Source of the DNA: Flavobacteriia bacterium
GTDB taxonomy: Bacteria > Bacteroidota > Bacteroidia > Flavobacteriales_D > Crocinitomicaceae
NCBI GenBank assembly: GCA_947455515.1
Contig: CANGOF010000007.1
Span: 1 to 53,187 of the forward strand
Reading direction: 5' to 3'
Length of the DNA: 53,187 nt
Part shown: positions 8,669 through 17,214 of the stretch, piece after piece
How the letters are laid out: every line of letters begins with the position of its first letter
Position numbering within the stretch: the first letter of the stretch is position 1
Notes under the pieces: generated by a model
Database searches by the model: none
The model's input: only the letters and a program-made list of their open reading frames with translations
Told to the model about the DNA's origin: nothing
Translations under genes and position numbers: made by a program

Positions 8669-9781
8669 ATGACAATTCAAATCGGCAGACTCAAATTATT
8701 TATCATCAGTGTAATCTTATTATTTCTAGTCTTTTTCACCCCCAACTTACGCATGTTAATGATTGGAAAAAAAGCGGAAGGAACTGTTTTTAAATTAAGC
8801 GCATTTACCGCAGGTGAACATAACTCACGTGTAAATTTTATTGCGGAAGACAAAAAAGAATACCGATTTGAAGTGAATTCCAATGCGGTTGGACTGTCCA
8901 AAGTAATCTACGACCCTAAAAATCCAGAAGATGCTTATTTATTTAACTTCATGAATTTTGTACTCGAGAAAATAATTTATAGCCTACTTGCTGCGATTCC
9001 TGCAACCATATTCGTTTTTTTCTTTTTAAAGAAAAACCAATATTTATTTATCGATTTGAAGCGATTTAAAATCTCCAAAGGATTAAAAAAATGGACGGAA
9101 GCAGATGAAGATAAATTTAACGACCTATTAAAAGAACCTTTAACTTATAACCTAAAAACGTTTGAATATGCTTATCTACTTCATCCAGATGTAAAATATG
9201 CTTCTAAACTCATCAATGTAACACTTCAAAGTTTATTTATTCATAAACAAATTGTAATAACCAATAAATTAGTACAAGTAAACAAAACGGACGATAAGCT
9301 AAAACCAAGACCTTTTGTTGGTTTAGGAGTAAATTATTCCAAAGATTCGAACCTTTCTGAAATAGAAAAAGAATTGCTTTCCATTTTTGAAAACAAGGAC
9401 GACTTAAGATTACATGAAATTCGTTTAAAACTTCAACAAAAATTTGGAGTGGAATATGACAAATTTCACCATACTATTATTCAACCCTTCTTCGAAAAAT
9501 CCACATTGTTTTCAAATAATAAACCAACCGAATTAGGTAAATCCATTCATTCGCAAATTGCAAATCGAATTACTTTTATAGAAAATCATTTAGACTATTT
9601 ACTATCTGAACATTTAGTTGAACTTTCTCAATTACTTGATACACTAAAGGATTGTTGGTTGTTTATTCCTACAGAAACGTTTGATAAAATTAGAAATGTT
9701 ATGTTACTTAATAAGGATGCAATTCATCCTGATCTTTTATCAAAAATAGTTTCTGGATACTCACGTGTTTCTATAAATTAA
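8669..9781 (+). CDS. Two-TM membrane protein with a DUF3592-like start and long cytosolic tail
   Basis: A 370-residue protein. Residues 8-30 and about 105-121 are hydrophobic. Between them is an extracytoplasmic loop with GKKAEGTVFKL and VIYDPKNPEDAYL, the pattern of DUF3592 proteins. The remaining roughly 240 residues after the second segment are charged, soluble and presumably cytosolic, with a segment IEKELLSIFENKDDLRLHEI that looks like a winged-helix or all-helical domain. I do not recognise the C-terminal part. It stands alone on the plus strand with 83 bases before the next gene. Confidence 0.65.
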   Translation: MTIQIGRLKLFIISVILLFLVFFTPNLRMLMIGKKAEGTVFKLSAFTAGEHNSRVNFIAEDKKEYRFEVNSNAVGLSKVIYDPKNPEDAYLFNFMNFVLEKIIYSLLAAIPATIFVFFFLKKNQYLFIDLKRFKISKGLKKWTEADEDKFNDLLKEPLTYNLKTFEYAYLLHPDVKYASKLINVTLQSLFIHKQIVITNKLVQVNKTDDKLKPRPFVGLGVNYSKDSNLSEIEKELLSIFENKDDLRLHEIRLKLQQKFGVEYDKFHHTIIQPFFEKSTLFSNNKPTELGKSIHSQIANRITFIENHLDYLLSEHLVELSQLLDTLKDCWLFIPTETFDKIRNVMLLNKDAIHPDLLSKIVSGYSRVSIN

Positions 9782-9864
9782 TCGCATTTAATATATTTTA
9801 ACACAAGTAATTTATTCAACTTATATTATTACTTTAATTTAGAAGAAAATGTAAGTCCATTAAA

Positions 9865-10680
9865 ATGAAAAATATAATTTATCTTTTTTTGATAATTTCT
9901 TCTTTTGGTTTAGCACAAAACAGAAATCAAATTCAAATTTTCGGTCAATACCAAGCTCCTATAAAATCCCAAATGCCATTCATGAATACGAATGCAGGTT
10001 TTGGTTTCTCTTATGGTTATAAGGCTTTTGAATATGTCCCTATATTTTTTCAATTTGAATATACGCATTCCTATAACTCAAGTTATAATGTTAGTAGAAA
10101 TGCCATAATAAACGCAGGATATTTATACAATTATAATTTAAAGTATAAAGTAAATTACACAACAAATTTCAACACCTATTTACTTGGCGCTAAATTCCAA
10201 ACTGGAGATGAATATTCTTTATTTCGATTTTATGTAACCCCGCAAGTTGGATTAGTTTCTTTTAATTCTTCTGTAAGTGCACCAGATATAAACCAACCTT
10301 TTGGAAATTATTCCCAACAACATTCTAAATACAACGATTGGGATGAAGATGATATAATATACAATAGTAAACGTTTTCAACATACCCTTTGCACTGCAAT
10401 TGGAGGACAAATTGGAGTGGAAATATCCATTAACAATTTATTAGGCAAGTCTCAAAACATGGATAATCGACTTACAATTTCCGGAAGTTTTTTAACCGGC
10501 TGTAAAGATTTCACCTATCTAAATTTAGCTAATATTAGAGATGTGAATGTAAATTCTTCCGCTACAGATATTATGAATTTACCTAATAATTCAAGTATGA
10601 ATGTAGTTGCTTGCACGCCGATTAATCAATCTCGATTAATGCTTTGGGGAATACAAATTGGTTATATTTTTGTGTTTTAA
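9865..10680 (+). CDS. Secreted outer-membrane beta-barrel-like protein
   Basis: A 271-residue protein with a signal peptide (MKNIIYLFLIISSFGLAQ, cleavage after SFGLAQ is plausible). The mature part alternates hydrophobic and polar residues with many Tyr, Phe, Asn and Gly and ends in an aromatic residue (GIQIGYIFVF), as outer-membrane beta-barrels do. No known family is recognised. The TAA stop shares its bases with the stop of the convergent LRR gene: the palindrome TTAA at 10677-10680 ends both frames, so there is no spacer and no room for separate terminators. Confidence 0.65.
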   Translation: MKNIIYLFLIISSFGLAQNRNQIQIFGQYQAPIKSQMPFMNTNAGFGFSYGYKAFEYVPIFFQFEYTHSYNSSYNVSRNAIINAGYLYNYNLKYKVNYTTNFNTYLLGAKFQTGDEYSLFRFYVTPQVGLVSFNSSVSAPDINQPFGNYSQQHSKYNDWDEDDIIYNSKRFQHTLCTAIGGQIGVEISINNLLGKSQNMDNRLTISGSFLTGCKDFTYLNLANIRDVNVNSSATDIMNLPNNSSMNVVACTPINQSRLMLWGIQIGYIFVF

Positions 10681-11849
10681 TTAAAAGCTTCTTCGCTTTT
10701 CTTTTTGAGAATTTTACGTTGATCAGGTGTAAGTTTAAAACCTTTATTACCATCAATATTAATGTATTTCAAGCTAGGCATCGTCCAGATCTCATTCGAC
10801 AAATACTTTAATTTATTAGCTTGAAGATCTAAACGAGCGAGATTTACCAATTCAATTAATGACGGCGGCAATTTTATGATCATGTTATCATTTACATATA
10901 ACTCTTTTAAATTAACTAAATTAGAGATTGACTCAGGTAATTCCGAAATTTTGTTATAACCAATATTTAATATTTCAAGTTCAAATAAACGTGTGATCAC
11001 ATCAGGAAAAACAGGCATTTCTAAAAACGTCATTTCTAATTCTTTTAGCGAAGTCAATTGCGCAAAACTTTCATCTAATTTTACTAAAGGATTGTAACTT
11101 AGATTAAGATAATCTAACGAATTAAGTTTACTAATATCCTTAGACAACTCTTTTATTCCATTTTCTTGTAAGTCAAGTCTTGTAAGATTTTTCATTTCCC
11201 CAATAACAGAAGGTATAATCGTAATTTTATTTCTACCAATACTTAACGATTTCAATCCTTTTACGGAAGTTATTATCGCAGGAAAAACTACAAAACGATT
11301 GATCGAAAGACTAATCCCCTCTAATTTTGGTAAACTTGCCATCGATTCAGGCAAAACTGTCAATCGATTATTGCTTGCTTCAATCCAAAATAAATTGGTC
11401 AATAATCCAATATTTTCAGGTAATGAAGTAATCTTATTATTTGAAATATCTAATTCTTTCAAACTCTTCATGTCGCAAAGCGAATTAGGCAATATAGAAA
11501 GTAAATTATGACCAATATTCAAAGTTTTCAACTTTACTAACTTGCCAATTGACTCAGGTAACTTGCTCAAATTATTATTGGACACGTGTAAGTATGTAAG
11601 TTTGGTTAATTTACCTATCGCTTCTGGAAGATTATTTAACTTATTTTGTCCTAGATTTAATTCTTCTAAATTGGCTAATTGAGAAATTACATCTGGAAGT
11701 TTTTTAAGTTTCGTATAACTCAAATCTAATTTATAGACATTCAAAGGATCTTCTAATGCTTCATCTAATTCTGTATACACCTTATCTCTTTGAGAAAAAG
11801 TATATACAGTCAAATGACAAATAAAAAATAGGAAAAGTAATTTTTTCAT
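10677..11849 (-). CDS. Secreted leucine-rich repeat protein
   Basis: A 390-residue protein with a signal peptide (KKLLFLFFICHLTVYTFS) and about 14 leucine-rich repeats of 23 residues from residue 45 to the end, each of the LxxLxLxxNxLxxLPxxI type (for example LEELNLGQNKLNNLPEAIGKL cut by the usual spacing). These form a curved solenoid for protein binding. No other domain and no type IX sorting signal is visible. Its start abuts the stop of the UMF1 transporter gene (11849/11850), so it is the last gene of the minus-strand operon that begins at 17122. The binding partner cannot be predicted. Confidence 0.88.
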   Translation of the reverse strand: MKKLLFLFFICHLTVYTFSQRDKVYTELDEALEDPLNVYKLDLSYTKLKKLPDVISQLANLEELNLGQNKLNNLPEAIGKLTKLTYLHVSNNNLSKLPESIGKLVKLKTLNIGHNLLSILPNSLCDMKSLKELDISNNKITSLPENIGLLTNLFWIEASNNRLTVLPESMASLPKLEGISLSINRFVVFPAIITSVKGLKSLSIGRNKITIIPSVIGEMKNLTRLDLQENGIKELSKDISKLNSLDYLNLSYNPLVKLDESFAQLTSLKELEMTFLEMPVFPDVITRLFELEILNIGYNKISELPESISNLVNLKELYVNDNMIIKLPPSLIELVNLARLDLQANKLKYLSNEIWTMPSLKYINIDGNKGFKLTPDQRKILKKKSEEAFN

Positions 11850-13202
11850 TCAATTCAATCCTACACGTTTATTAATAATTTTCTCTTCCTTTGGAACAAA
11901 CCAAAGTAATATAAATCCTATTAGAAAAAATACTCCAATAGAAATCACAGAAAAACGAAGGTCTCCGGTAACCGCTTCTATCATTCCAAAGAAAAAGGTC
12001 CCAAGTACAATTCCTAATTTTTCCGTTACATCGTAAAAAGAAAAGTAACTGGCATGGTCTTTAGTTTCAGGTAAAAATTTAGAATAAGTTGAACGCGCAA
12101 TTGCTTGTACTCCACCCATTACTAAACCTACCGTTGCTGCAAGGATATAAAATTGCACAGGAGTAGTAATAAAATAAGCTCCAACACAAATTCCTAACCA
12201 AATCGATATCGAAATCATTAACGTTTTAATATTTCCAATTTTACCAGATAACCTCGACATGATAAACGCACCCAAAGCACCTAAAATTTGAATTAACAAG
12301 ATTGCAATAATTAAACCCGACTTTTCCCCTCCTTTTGGCCATTCAATTTCTTTGGAAGCAAAGATGGTCGCCATCAACATAACCGTCTGAACGCCAGTAT
12401 TAAAAAAGAAAAAAGAGTACAAATATTTCTTCAAACGTTGGGTTTTCTTGAATTTACGATAAACTATGTACAATTCTCTAAATCCTCTCCATAATCCACG
12501 TTTTGGTTTTCTACCATACACATTGTTTGGTAATGCTCTGTAAGTTATTTGACTAAATCCTATCCACCATAAACCAACAAAAACAAAGCACCATTTTGTT
12601 GGGTATTCCAATACTTGGATCCATACTAAACTTAAGATTAATAAGAGCATAGAACCAAAATAACCCATACTAAATCCCCTTGCAGAGATTTTATCTTGGT
12701 CTTGTGGTTCTGCAATTTCAGGTAAAAAAGCATTGTAAAATACCAAACTATTCCAAAAGCCAATACTACCAAAGAAAACGGACAGCATTCCTAACTCGAT
12801 GTGATTCGGGTTAAACCAATAAAGTGAAATACAGGAAAGCGATCCTAAATAACAAAAAAATCGCATAAACTTCTTTTTACTCCCAGTATAATCAGCAATA
12901 CCTGACAGCATAGGAGAAAGAAAAGAAACAAGCAAAAATGATGCTGACAATACAAAAGATAGTAAAACCGAATTAGTGATTTCTAATCCTAAAAAATTAA
13001 CTTTCACATTAACCCCTTCAGGTAAATCTAATGCTTTCGCTTTTTCAACCGTAGTTTTAAAGAATTTAGCTTTATAGTTATTCGTAGTAACAGTATCATA
13101 GAAAATTGGAAATATTGCAGAAGAAATGACCAAATTATACACTGAGTTTGCCCAGTCATAAAACACCCATCCTCTGATTATTTTTTTATTCCCTTTTTCC
13201 AT
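11850..13202 (-). CDS. UMF1-family MFS transporter (Atg22-like)
   Basis: A 450-residue inner-membrane protein with about 12 hydrophobic segments. The N-terminus RGWVFYDWANSVYNLVISS is the signature YDWANSxY block of the UMF1/Atg22 branch of the major facilitator superfamily, thought to export amino acids or other small molecules. Insertion of a hydrophilic loop after the first helix (NNYKAKFFKTTVEKAKA) is usual in this branch. It lies 13 bases after the saccharopine/alanine-dehydrogenase-like gene and directly before the LRR gene. An amino-acid-related role would fit the neighbour, but substrate is unproven. Confidence 0.88.
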   Translation of the reverse strand: MEKGNKKIIRGWVFYDWANSVYNLVISSAIFPIFYDTVTTNNYKAKFFKTTVEKAKALDLPEGVNVKVNFLGLEITNSVLLSFVLSASFLLVSFLSPMLSGIADYTGSKKKFMRFFCYLGSLSCISLYWFNPNHIELGMLSVFFGSIGFWNSLVFYNAFLPEIAEPQDQDKISARGFSMGYFGSMLLLILSLVWIQVLEYPTKWCFVFVGLWWIGFSQITYRALPNNVYGRKPKRGLWRGFRELYIVYRKFKKTQRLKKYLYSFFFFNTGVQTVMLMATIFASKEIEWPKGGEKSGLIIAILLIQILGALGAFIMSRLSGKIGNIKTLMISISIWLGICVGAYFITTPVQFYILAATVGLVMGGVQAIARSTYSKFLPETKDHASYFSFYDVTEKLGIVLGTFFFGMIEAVTGDLRFSVISIGVFFLIGFILLWFVPKEEKIINKRVGLN

Positions 13203-13215
13203 TAAAAATAAGCTA

Positions 13216-14430
13216 CTAACTATTTACGTATTCTTGTAAGTAAGTAAATCCTTCTGTCAACTCACCATTCAATGTAGTTTCACTACCTCTACTAAGGATA
13301 TTATCAGGATCCCCATTGAAGAAGTTTGGTAAAATAAATTGAATGAAATCATTTCCAAAATCCTCTGAAGCATCCTTTGGTAACTCACAAGGTAAATTAT
13401 CTACAGCCATAACTGTGATGGCATCTTCCTGACGATAATCTGTTTCTTCTCCTGTTTGAGGATTGTATCCATAAATTGGATCTGCGATTGTACTTGGTCT
13501 AAGTGTAGAAGCGATTGGTCCTGCAATATCACAGGAAATATCTGCAACCACTTTCAATCTACGATTTTCTTTTTTCAGATCTTCAGCAGTCAATAAATTT
13601 GGTGATTTGTTCGACCAGAAGTGACAAGCAATATACATATCGGAATGATCTGTATAGTTTGTTAGAATGGATTTATATTCCGATGGATTCGCATAAAAAT
13701 CTTTTTTATCAAATTCTTTACGATCGATACGAGCATAATAATCCCCGACTTCTAAATGTGTAAATACCGCTTGATTAAACTCTTTGGATAAAAACTCATT
13801 TGGAGCAACCTCCATAATAGGAAGTAAATGTAAAATTTCACGAGCACCAAAACCAACACGACCAAAGCCTGTCGCAACAATTTTCGTGTTTGCAGGAAGA
13901 ATTACTTTTTTTAATTCTTCTTCTAATTCCACTCTATCATGGCATTCAGAAGCCTTTTTTAATTGGTACAAATTATTTTTCATACCATAAGCACGAAATC
14001 CATTGTAACAACCTACGATACCAGCATAACGTCCAAAACCGATTAATCGTTTTCCAACTTTATTTTTAAGTACCTCGTAATCGATTAACTGAATTTTTTT
14101 CGCTAATATTTCTTGCAATAAATGCTTGTTATACGACTGTTTTTTCAAGGTATGGGAGAAAAACATGAATCGTTTATTCGGAATTAAAGCGTTAACAGGT
14201 ACTTCCTTCACCCCCATGATCAAATCACAATCGGTCAAGTCTTCTTGTACTTGAATTCCCTTGTTTACATATTGTTCATCGGAGAAACTACGAATTGGAC
14301 TAGGTTGAACCACTATTTCCACTTGCGGAAACTCCTTTTGTATTGTTTCGCATTGAGAAGGTGTTAATGGTACACGGAAATCTGGTGGTACTTTTCCTTC
14401 TCTTATAATTCCAATTTTAAATTTTTCCAT
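13216..14430 (-). CDS. Alanine/saccharopine dehydrogenase-like NAD(P) enzyme
   Basis: A 404-residue enzyme of the AlaDH/PNT-N and -C superfamily. The start KIGIIREGKVPPDFRVPLTP is the typical N-terminal substrate-domain motif, with the conserved basic residues, and TKIVATGFGRVGFGAREILHLL is the Rossmann nucleotide-binding loop. The overall length and the closing half (VVADISCDIAGPIASTLRPSTI) resemble eukaryote-like saccharopine dehydrogenase (lysine-forming, LYS1-type) more than bacterial alanine dehydrogenase of about 370 residues. The reaction is therefore an NAD(P)-linked oxidative deamination on an amino acid, substrate open. It starts 2 bases after the KdsC-like gene stop, fixed in the operon. 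Confidence 0.8.
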   Translation of the reverse strand: MEKFKIGIIREGKVPPDFRVPLTPSQCETIQKEFPQVEIVVQPSPIRSFSDEQYVNKGIQVQEDLTDCDLIMGVKEVPVNALIPNKRFMFFSHTLKKQSYNKHLLQEILAKKIQLIDYEVLKNKVGKRLIGFGRYAGIVGCYNGFRAYGMKNNLYQLKKASECHDRVELEEELKKVILPANTKIVATGFGRVGFGAREILHLLPIMEVAPNEFLSKEFNQAVFTHLEVGDYYARIDRKEFDKKDFYANPSEYKSILTNYTDHSDMYIACHFWSNKSPNLLTAEDLKKENRRLKVVADISCDIAGPIASTLRPSTIADPIYGYNPQTGEETDYRQEDAITVMAVDNLPCELPKDASEDFGNDFIQFILPNFFNGDPDNILSRGSETTLNGELTEGFTYLQEYVNS

Positions 14431-14432
14431 TT

Positions 14433-15122
14433 TTATAGTGTCCCCAGCGGAGCTGGTAATAAATAATTATCGATAAATTCTCTAACGCAACCTTGACCAC
14501 CTTTCAATGATAAGATTACATCTACTTGTTTTTTAACAACCTCAACTGCATCGGCTGGACATGCAGAAAAACCAACCACACGCATAATTCCTAAATCATT
14601 GATATCATCTCCAATAATTGCGACTTCTTCTAAGGAAATCCCCATCTCTTCAATCCAAGATTCAAGCACCGAAATTTTCGAATCACGTCCAATATAACAA
14701 CGTTTCATTCCAAGCATTTCAGCACGTTTGTGTACCAAACCTCCAGTAAATCCGGAAGATATGATTCCTAATTCGATCTCTCTATGTTTCACAACTTCCA
14801 TAATTCCCATACCATCTTTGGTATTGAATTTCTTAAGTTGATCGGCACTTTCAGAAAAAATCATGCCTCCATCTGTCATCACGCCATCTACATCCAAAAT
14901 TAGCAACTTAATTTTTGCTAATTTTTCCGTTAAATGTTCGTTTTTAAACAATGGTTTAAATAAAAGGGCATGTAAATCCAGTTCGTATTCTTCCGTTATA
15001 GCTTCTAATTCAACCAAAGGAATTTCCGTAACCCCTTCTACCTGAAAGTCAGCCAAAAAAGATTCGAAATCCAAACCGAATTTAGTACATAAACCGCGTA
15101 TGTTTTGTTCTAAAAAAATCAT
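14433..15122 (-). CDS. KdsC-type HAD phosphatase with an N-terminal helical extension
   Basis: Residues 70-229 are a C0-type HAD phosphatase like Kdo-8-phosphate phosphatase: nucleophile motif LILDVDGVMTDG (Asp 77, Asp 79), the ISSG motif II, and IIGDDINDLGIM as motif IV. KdsC itself is about 170-190 residues, so the first 65 residues are extra. That region (NIRGLCTKFGLDFESF, then VELEAITEEYELDLHALLF) follows the helix pattern of an XRE helix-turn-helix domain with the middle helices shortened. The substrate could be Kdo-8-P, another 3-deoxy-ulosonate phosphate or an unrelated sugar phosphate. The gene begins directly after the DAHP synthase stop (15122/15123), in the operon started by an RPE-CBS protein. 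Confidence 0.85.
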   Translation of the reverse strand: MIFLEQNIRGLCTKFGLDFESFLADFQVEGVTEIPLVELEAITEEYELDLHALLFKPLFKNEHLTEKLAKIKLLILDVDGVMTDGGMIFSESADQLKKFNTKDGMGIMEVVKHREIELGIISSGFTGGLVHKRAEMLGMKRCYIGRDSKISVLESWIEEMGISLEEVAIIGDDINDLGIMRVVGFSACPADAVEVVKKQVDVILSLKGGQGCVREFIDNYLLPAPLGTL

Positions 15123-16121
15123 TTACACAATGTTATATCCTACACTAGTCGCAACTGGACGTAAGGAAGAAATTAAATTTTCAAAATCTTGGTGATTCAA
15201 TTGTTGTGAAGCGTCGGATTTTGCAACCGAAGGATCTGGATGCGTTTCTACTAATAATCCGTCAATTCCCATAGCTACGCATGCACGAGCTAGGTCAGCA
15301 ACGCCATAGGCATACCCCATCGCATGACTTGGATCTAATATAATCGGCAGGTTGGTATGTTCTTTTAACCAAGCTACTCCACAAAGGTCTAATGTAAATC
15401 GAGTACCAGTTTCAAACGTACGGATACCACGCTCACACAATATTACATTCGGATTACCTCCTGAAAGAACAAATTCTGCCGCTTGCACAAATTCTTGTAA
15501 AGTTGTACCAAAACCACGTTTAATTAACACCGGTTTTTGCGTTTTAGCACAAGCACGCAAAATCCCTTGATCGTACATCGCTTTCGCTCCAACCTGAATT
15601 ACGTCAGAATATTCTATTACTTCCTCAATATGCGTAGCATCTCTAACTTCTGTGATCACGGTTAGTCCAAATTCTTCGCGCATTTTCGCTAATAATTTCA
15701 AGCCTTCTAAACCTAGTCCTTGAAAACTATACGGACTTGTTCTTGGTTTATAACAACCACCACGTAAAACTTTTAATCCTAATCCAGAAATAAAGGTAGA
15801 GGAAGTACGAATTTGTTCTTCACTTTCAACAGAGCAAGGTCCGCCAATAATAACTGTATTTTTGGTATTCCCTCCGATTAACACATTTCCAAATTGAACC
15901 GTTCTTTTATTTGGTAAAAACTTACTGGATGCTAATTGAAGATCATTGGCAAATACCCAATCTTTTTCGGTTTTACCGGATAATAGTGTCGGTACTTCTT
16001 TAACTCCTGATCCTGTAATCAAATAATTAGCATCTTCATAAAAAATATGAAAAGCTTGAATTTCAGATGCTAACTGAGCAGCTTCTGCTTGTGTAATCGT
16101 ATTCTTTAATTGAATTATCAT
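15123..16121 (-). CDS. aroF: DAHP synthase, type I-beta (AroF)
   Basis: Joins phosphoenolpyruvate and erythrose-4-phosphate to 3-deoxy-arabino-heptulosonate-7-phosphate, the entry to aromatic amino acid synthesis. The 332 residues hold an N-terminal ferredoxin-like (ACT-like) regulatory domain (1-70) and the TIM barrel. GGPCSVES (metal Cys 96), GGCYKPRTSPYSFQG, DPSHAMG (metal His 266), VETHPDP (Glu 292) and SDASQ (Asp 303) are all present. KPRTS marks DAHPS and argues against Kdo-8-P synthase, which has KANRTS/S. There is no chorismate mutase domain. The start overlaps the stop of the RPE-CBS gene by 4 bases (ATGA type), so translation is coupled. Being placed between an epimerase-CBS gene and a KdsC gene is unusual. 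Confidence 0.92.
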   Translation of the reverse strand: MIIQLKNTITQAEAAQLASEIQAFHIFYEDANYLITGSGVKEVPTLLSGKTEKDWVFANDLQLASSKFLPNKRTVQFGNVLIGGNTKNTVIIGGPCSVESEEQIRTSSTFISGLGLKVLRGGCYKPRTSPYSFQGLGLEGLKLLAKMREEFGLTVITEVRDATHIEEVIEYSDVIQVGAKAMYDQGILRACAKTQKPVLIKRGFGTTLQEFVQAAEFVLSGGNPNVILCERGIRTFETGTRFTLDLCGVAWLKEHTNLPIILDPSHAMGYAYGVADLARACVAMGIDGLLVETHPDPSVAKSDASQQLNHQDFENLISSLRPVATSVGYNIV

Positions 16122-17122
16122 ATTTCTCCTCGGATTAGGTTCACAAAAGTAACAATTCCTACTGCATTATTCGCCTCATTTAATACGGGTAAATACGTAA
16201 TAGGAAACTCATATTTTTTTATTAATTGTAACATCTCGTTCACAGTTGCTGTTTCTAGTATACCTATCGAAGAGGTGTTAATCATTTGATGGACATCCAA
16301 ATTGGATAAATCATGGATAGAATGTAAAAGCGCTTTACGAACATCGGCATTGGAAACAAGCCCAATATATGCATTATTCTCTCGAACAACCAAGGTAAAA
16401 CCTAGTTTTCCTCTTTCAATACTTTCTAGCACCTTTTGGAATGATAAATCCTTTTCATGAATGACAGGACTCTCTTCGATTGGAATCATAAAATCTCTTA
16501 GAACAAAATGAGACTCAAGATTACGTTTCGTTAGATTCATCAAGGCATGACCTATGCTTGGACCATTAAATAAATAAGATCCTGAAACGGAACTACTCAC
16601 CCCCATATTTCTCAAAATAAATGAGACTTCGCCATTTACTCCACCATCCACGTGTATGGATTTAGCAGGATACATTTTTTTGAATTGTCTAATTTTTGAA
16701 AAATTGAAGGTATCAAACACTCCCCCACTTTGTCCTGGAATGGTAGCCATCACCAAGATAAAATCAAAGTTTTCGTATTCTTTGAAAACGGATACATCCG
16801 TAGGTGTAATTACAGCCAATCCTTTTTTACCAGTAATAGTGGATGGCAATTCTATTTTTTCTTTTAAATCTTCGTATTGAAAAGTTACATATTCGACTGG
16901 ATTATCGTGTAAATAATCTATGTATTTACTTGGATAAGGCGTAATAATATGTAAATCTATCGGTAAGTCGCACCACGTTCTTATTTGTTTAATATCTTCA
17001 AAAACAGAAACATCGTCATTACAATCAACGTGTAATAAATCAACTTGGTGTGCGACTAAATCTAAAATCACTTCTTTCAAAGGACGTTTTTTATCGCTAT
17101 AGATGGATGCAGAAATTTTCAT
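16118..17122 (-). CDS. Ribulose-phosphate-3-epimerase-like barrel fused to a CBS pair
   Basis: Residues 1-200 are a ribulose-phosphate-epimerase-type TIM barrel. The catalytic set seems kept: SIYSD for SxxxAD, LLHVDCNDD (His 31, Asp 33), IDLHIITPYP (His 58) and SIHVDGGVN (Asp 159). The MATIPGQSGG loop replaces the usual MSVNPGFGGQ. Residues 205-334 are two CBS domains (LRDFMIPIEESPVIHEKD and VHQMINTSSIGILETATV), which normally bind adenosine nucleotides or sugar nucleotides. Stand-alone epimerases are about 215 residues with no CBS. This domain order recalls KdsD/KpsF, where a sugar isomerase is fused to CBS. It is the first gene of the operon; its start at 17122 leaves 92 bases to the divergent aldehyde dehydrogenase. 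Confidence 0.82.
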   Translation of the reverse strand: MKISASIYSDKKRPLKEVILDLVAHQVDLLHVDCNDDVSVFEDIKQIRTWCDLPIDLHIITPYPSKYIDYLHDNPVEYVTFQYEDLKEKIELPSTITGKKGLAVITPTDVSVFKEYENFDFILVMATIPGQSGGVFDTFNFSKIRQFKKMYPAKSIHVDGGVNGEVSFILRNMGVSSSVSGSYLFNGPSIGHALMNLTKRNLESHFVLRDFMIPIEESPVIHEKDLSFQKVLESIERGKLGFTLVVRENNAYIGLVSNADVRKALLHSIHDLSNLDVHQMINTSSIGILETATVNEMLQLIKKYEFPITYLPVLNEANNAVGIVTFVNLIRGEI

Positions 17123-17214
17123 TGTTTAAAGATAATAAAATACAGTTTACAAATTACAGATTACAATTTAGACAAGTGAAATTGTAGATTTTGTGATTTT
17201 TCTTACATTTACTT

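Noticed and set aside
17123-17214. Promoter boxes for the aldehyde dehydrogenase (TTG, 19 bases, TACATTTA)
   Set aside because: The -7-like box would end three bases before the ATG and lacks the final G, so it is not reliable.
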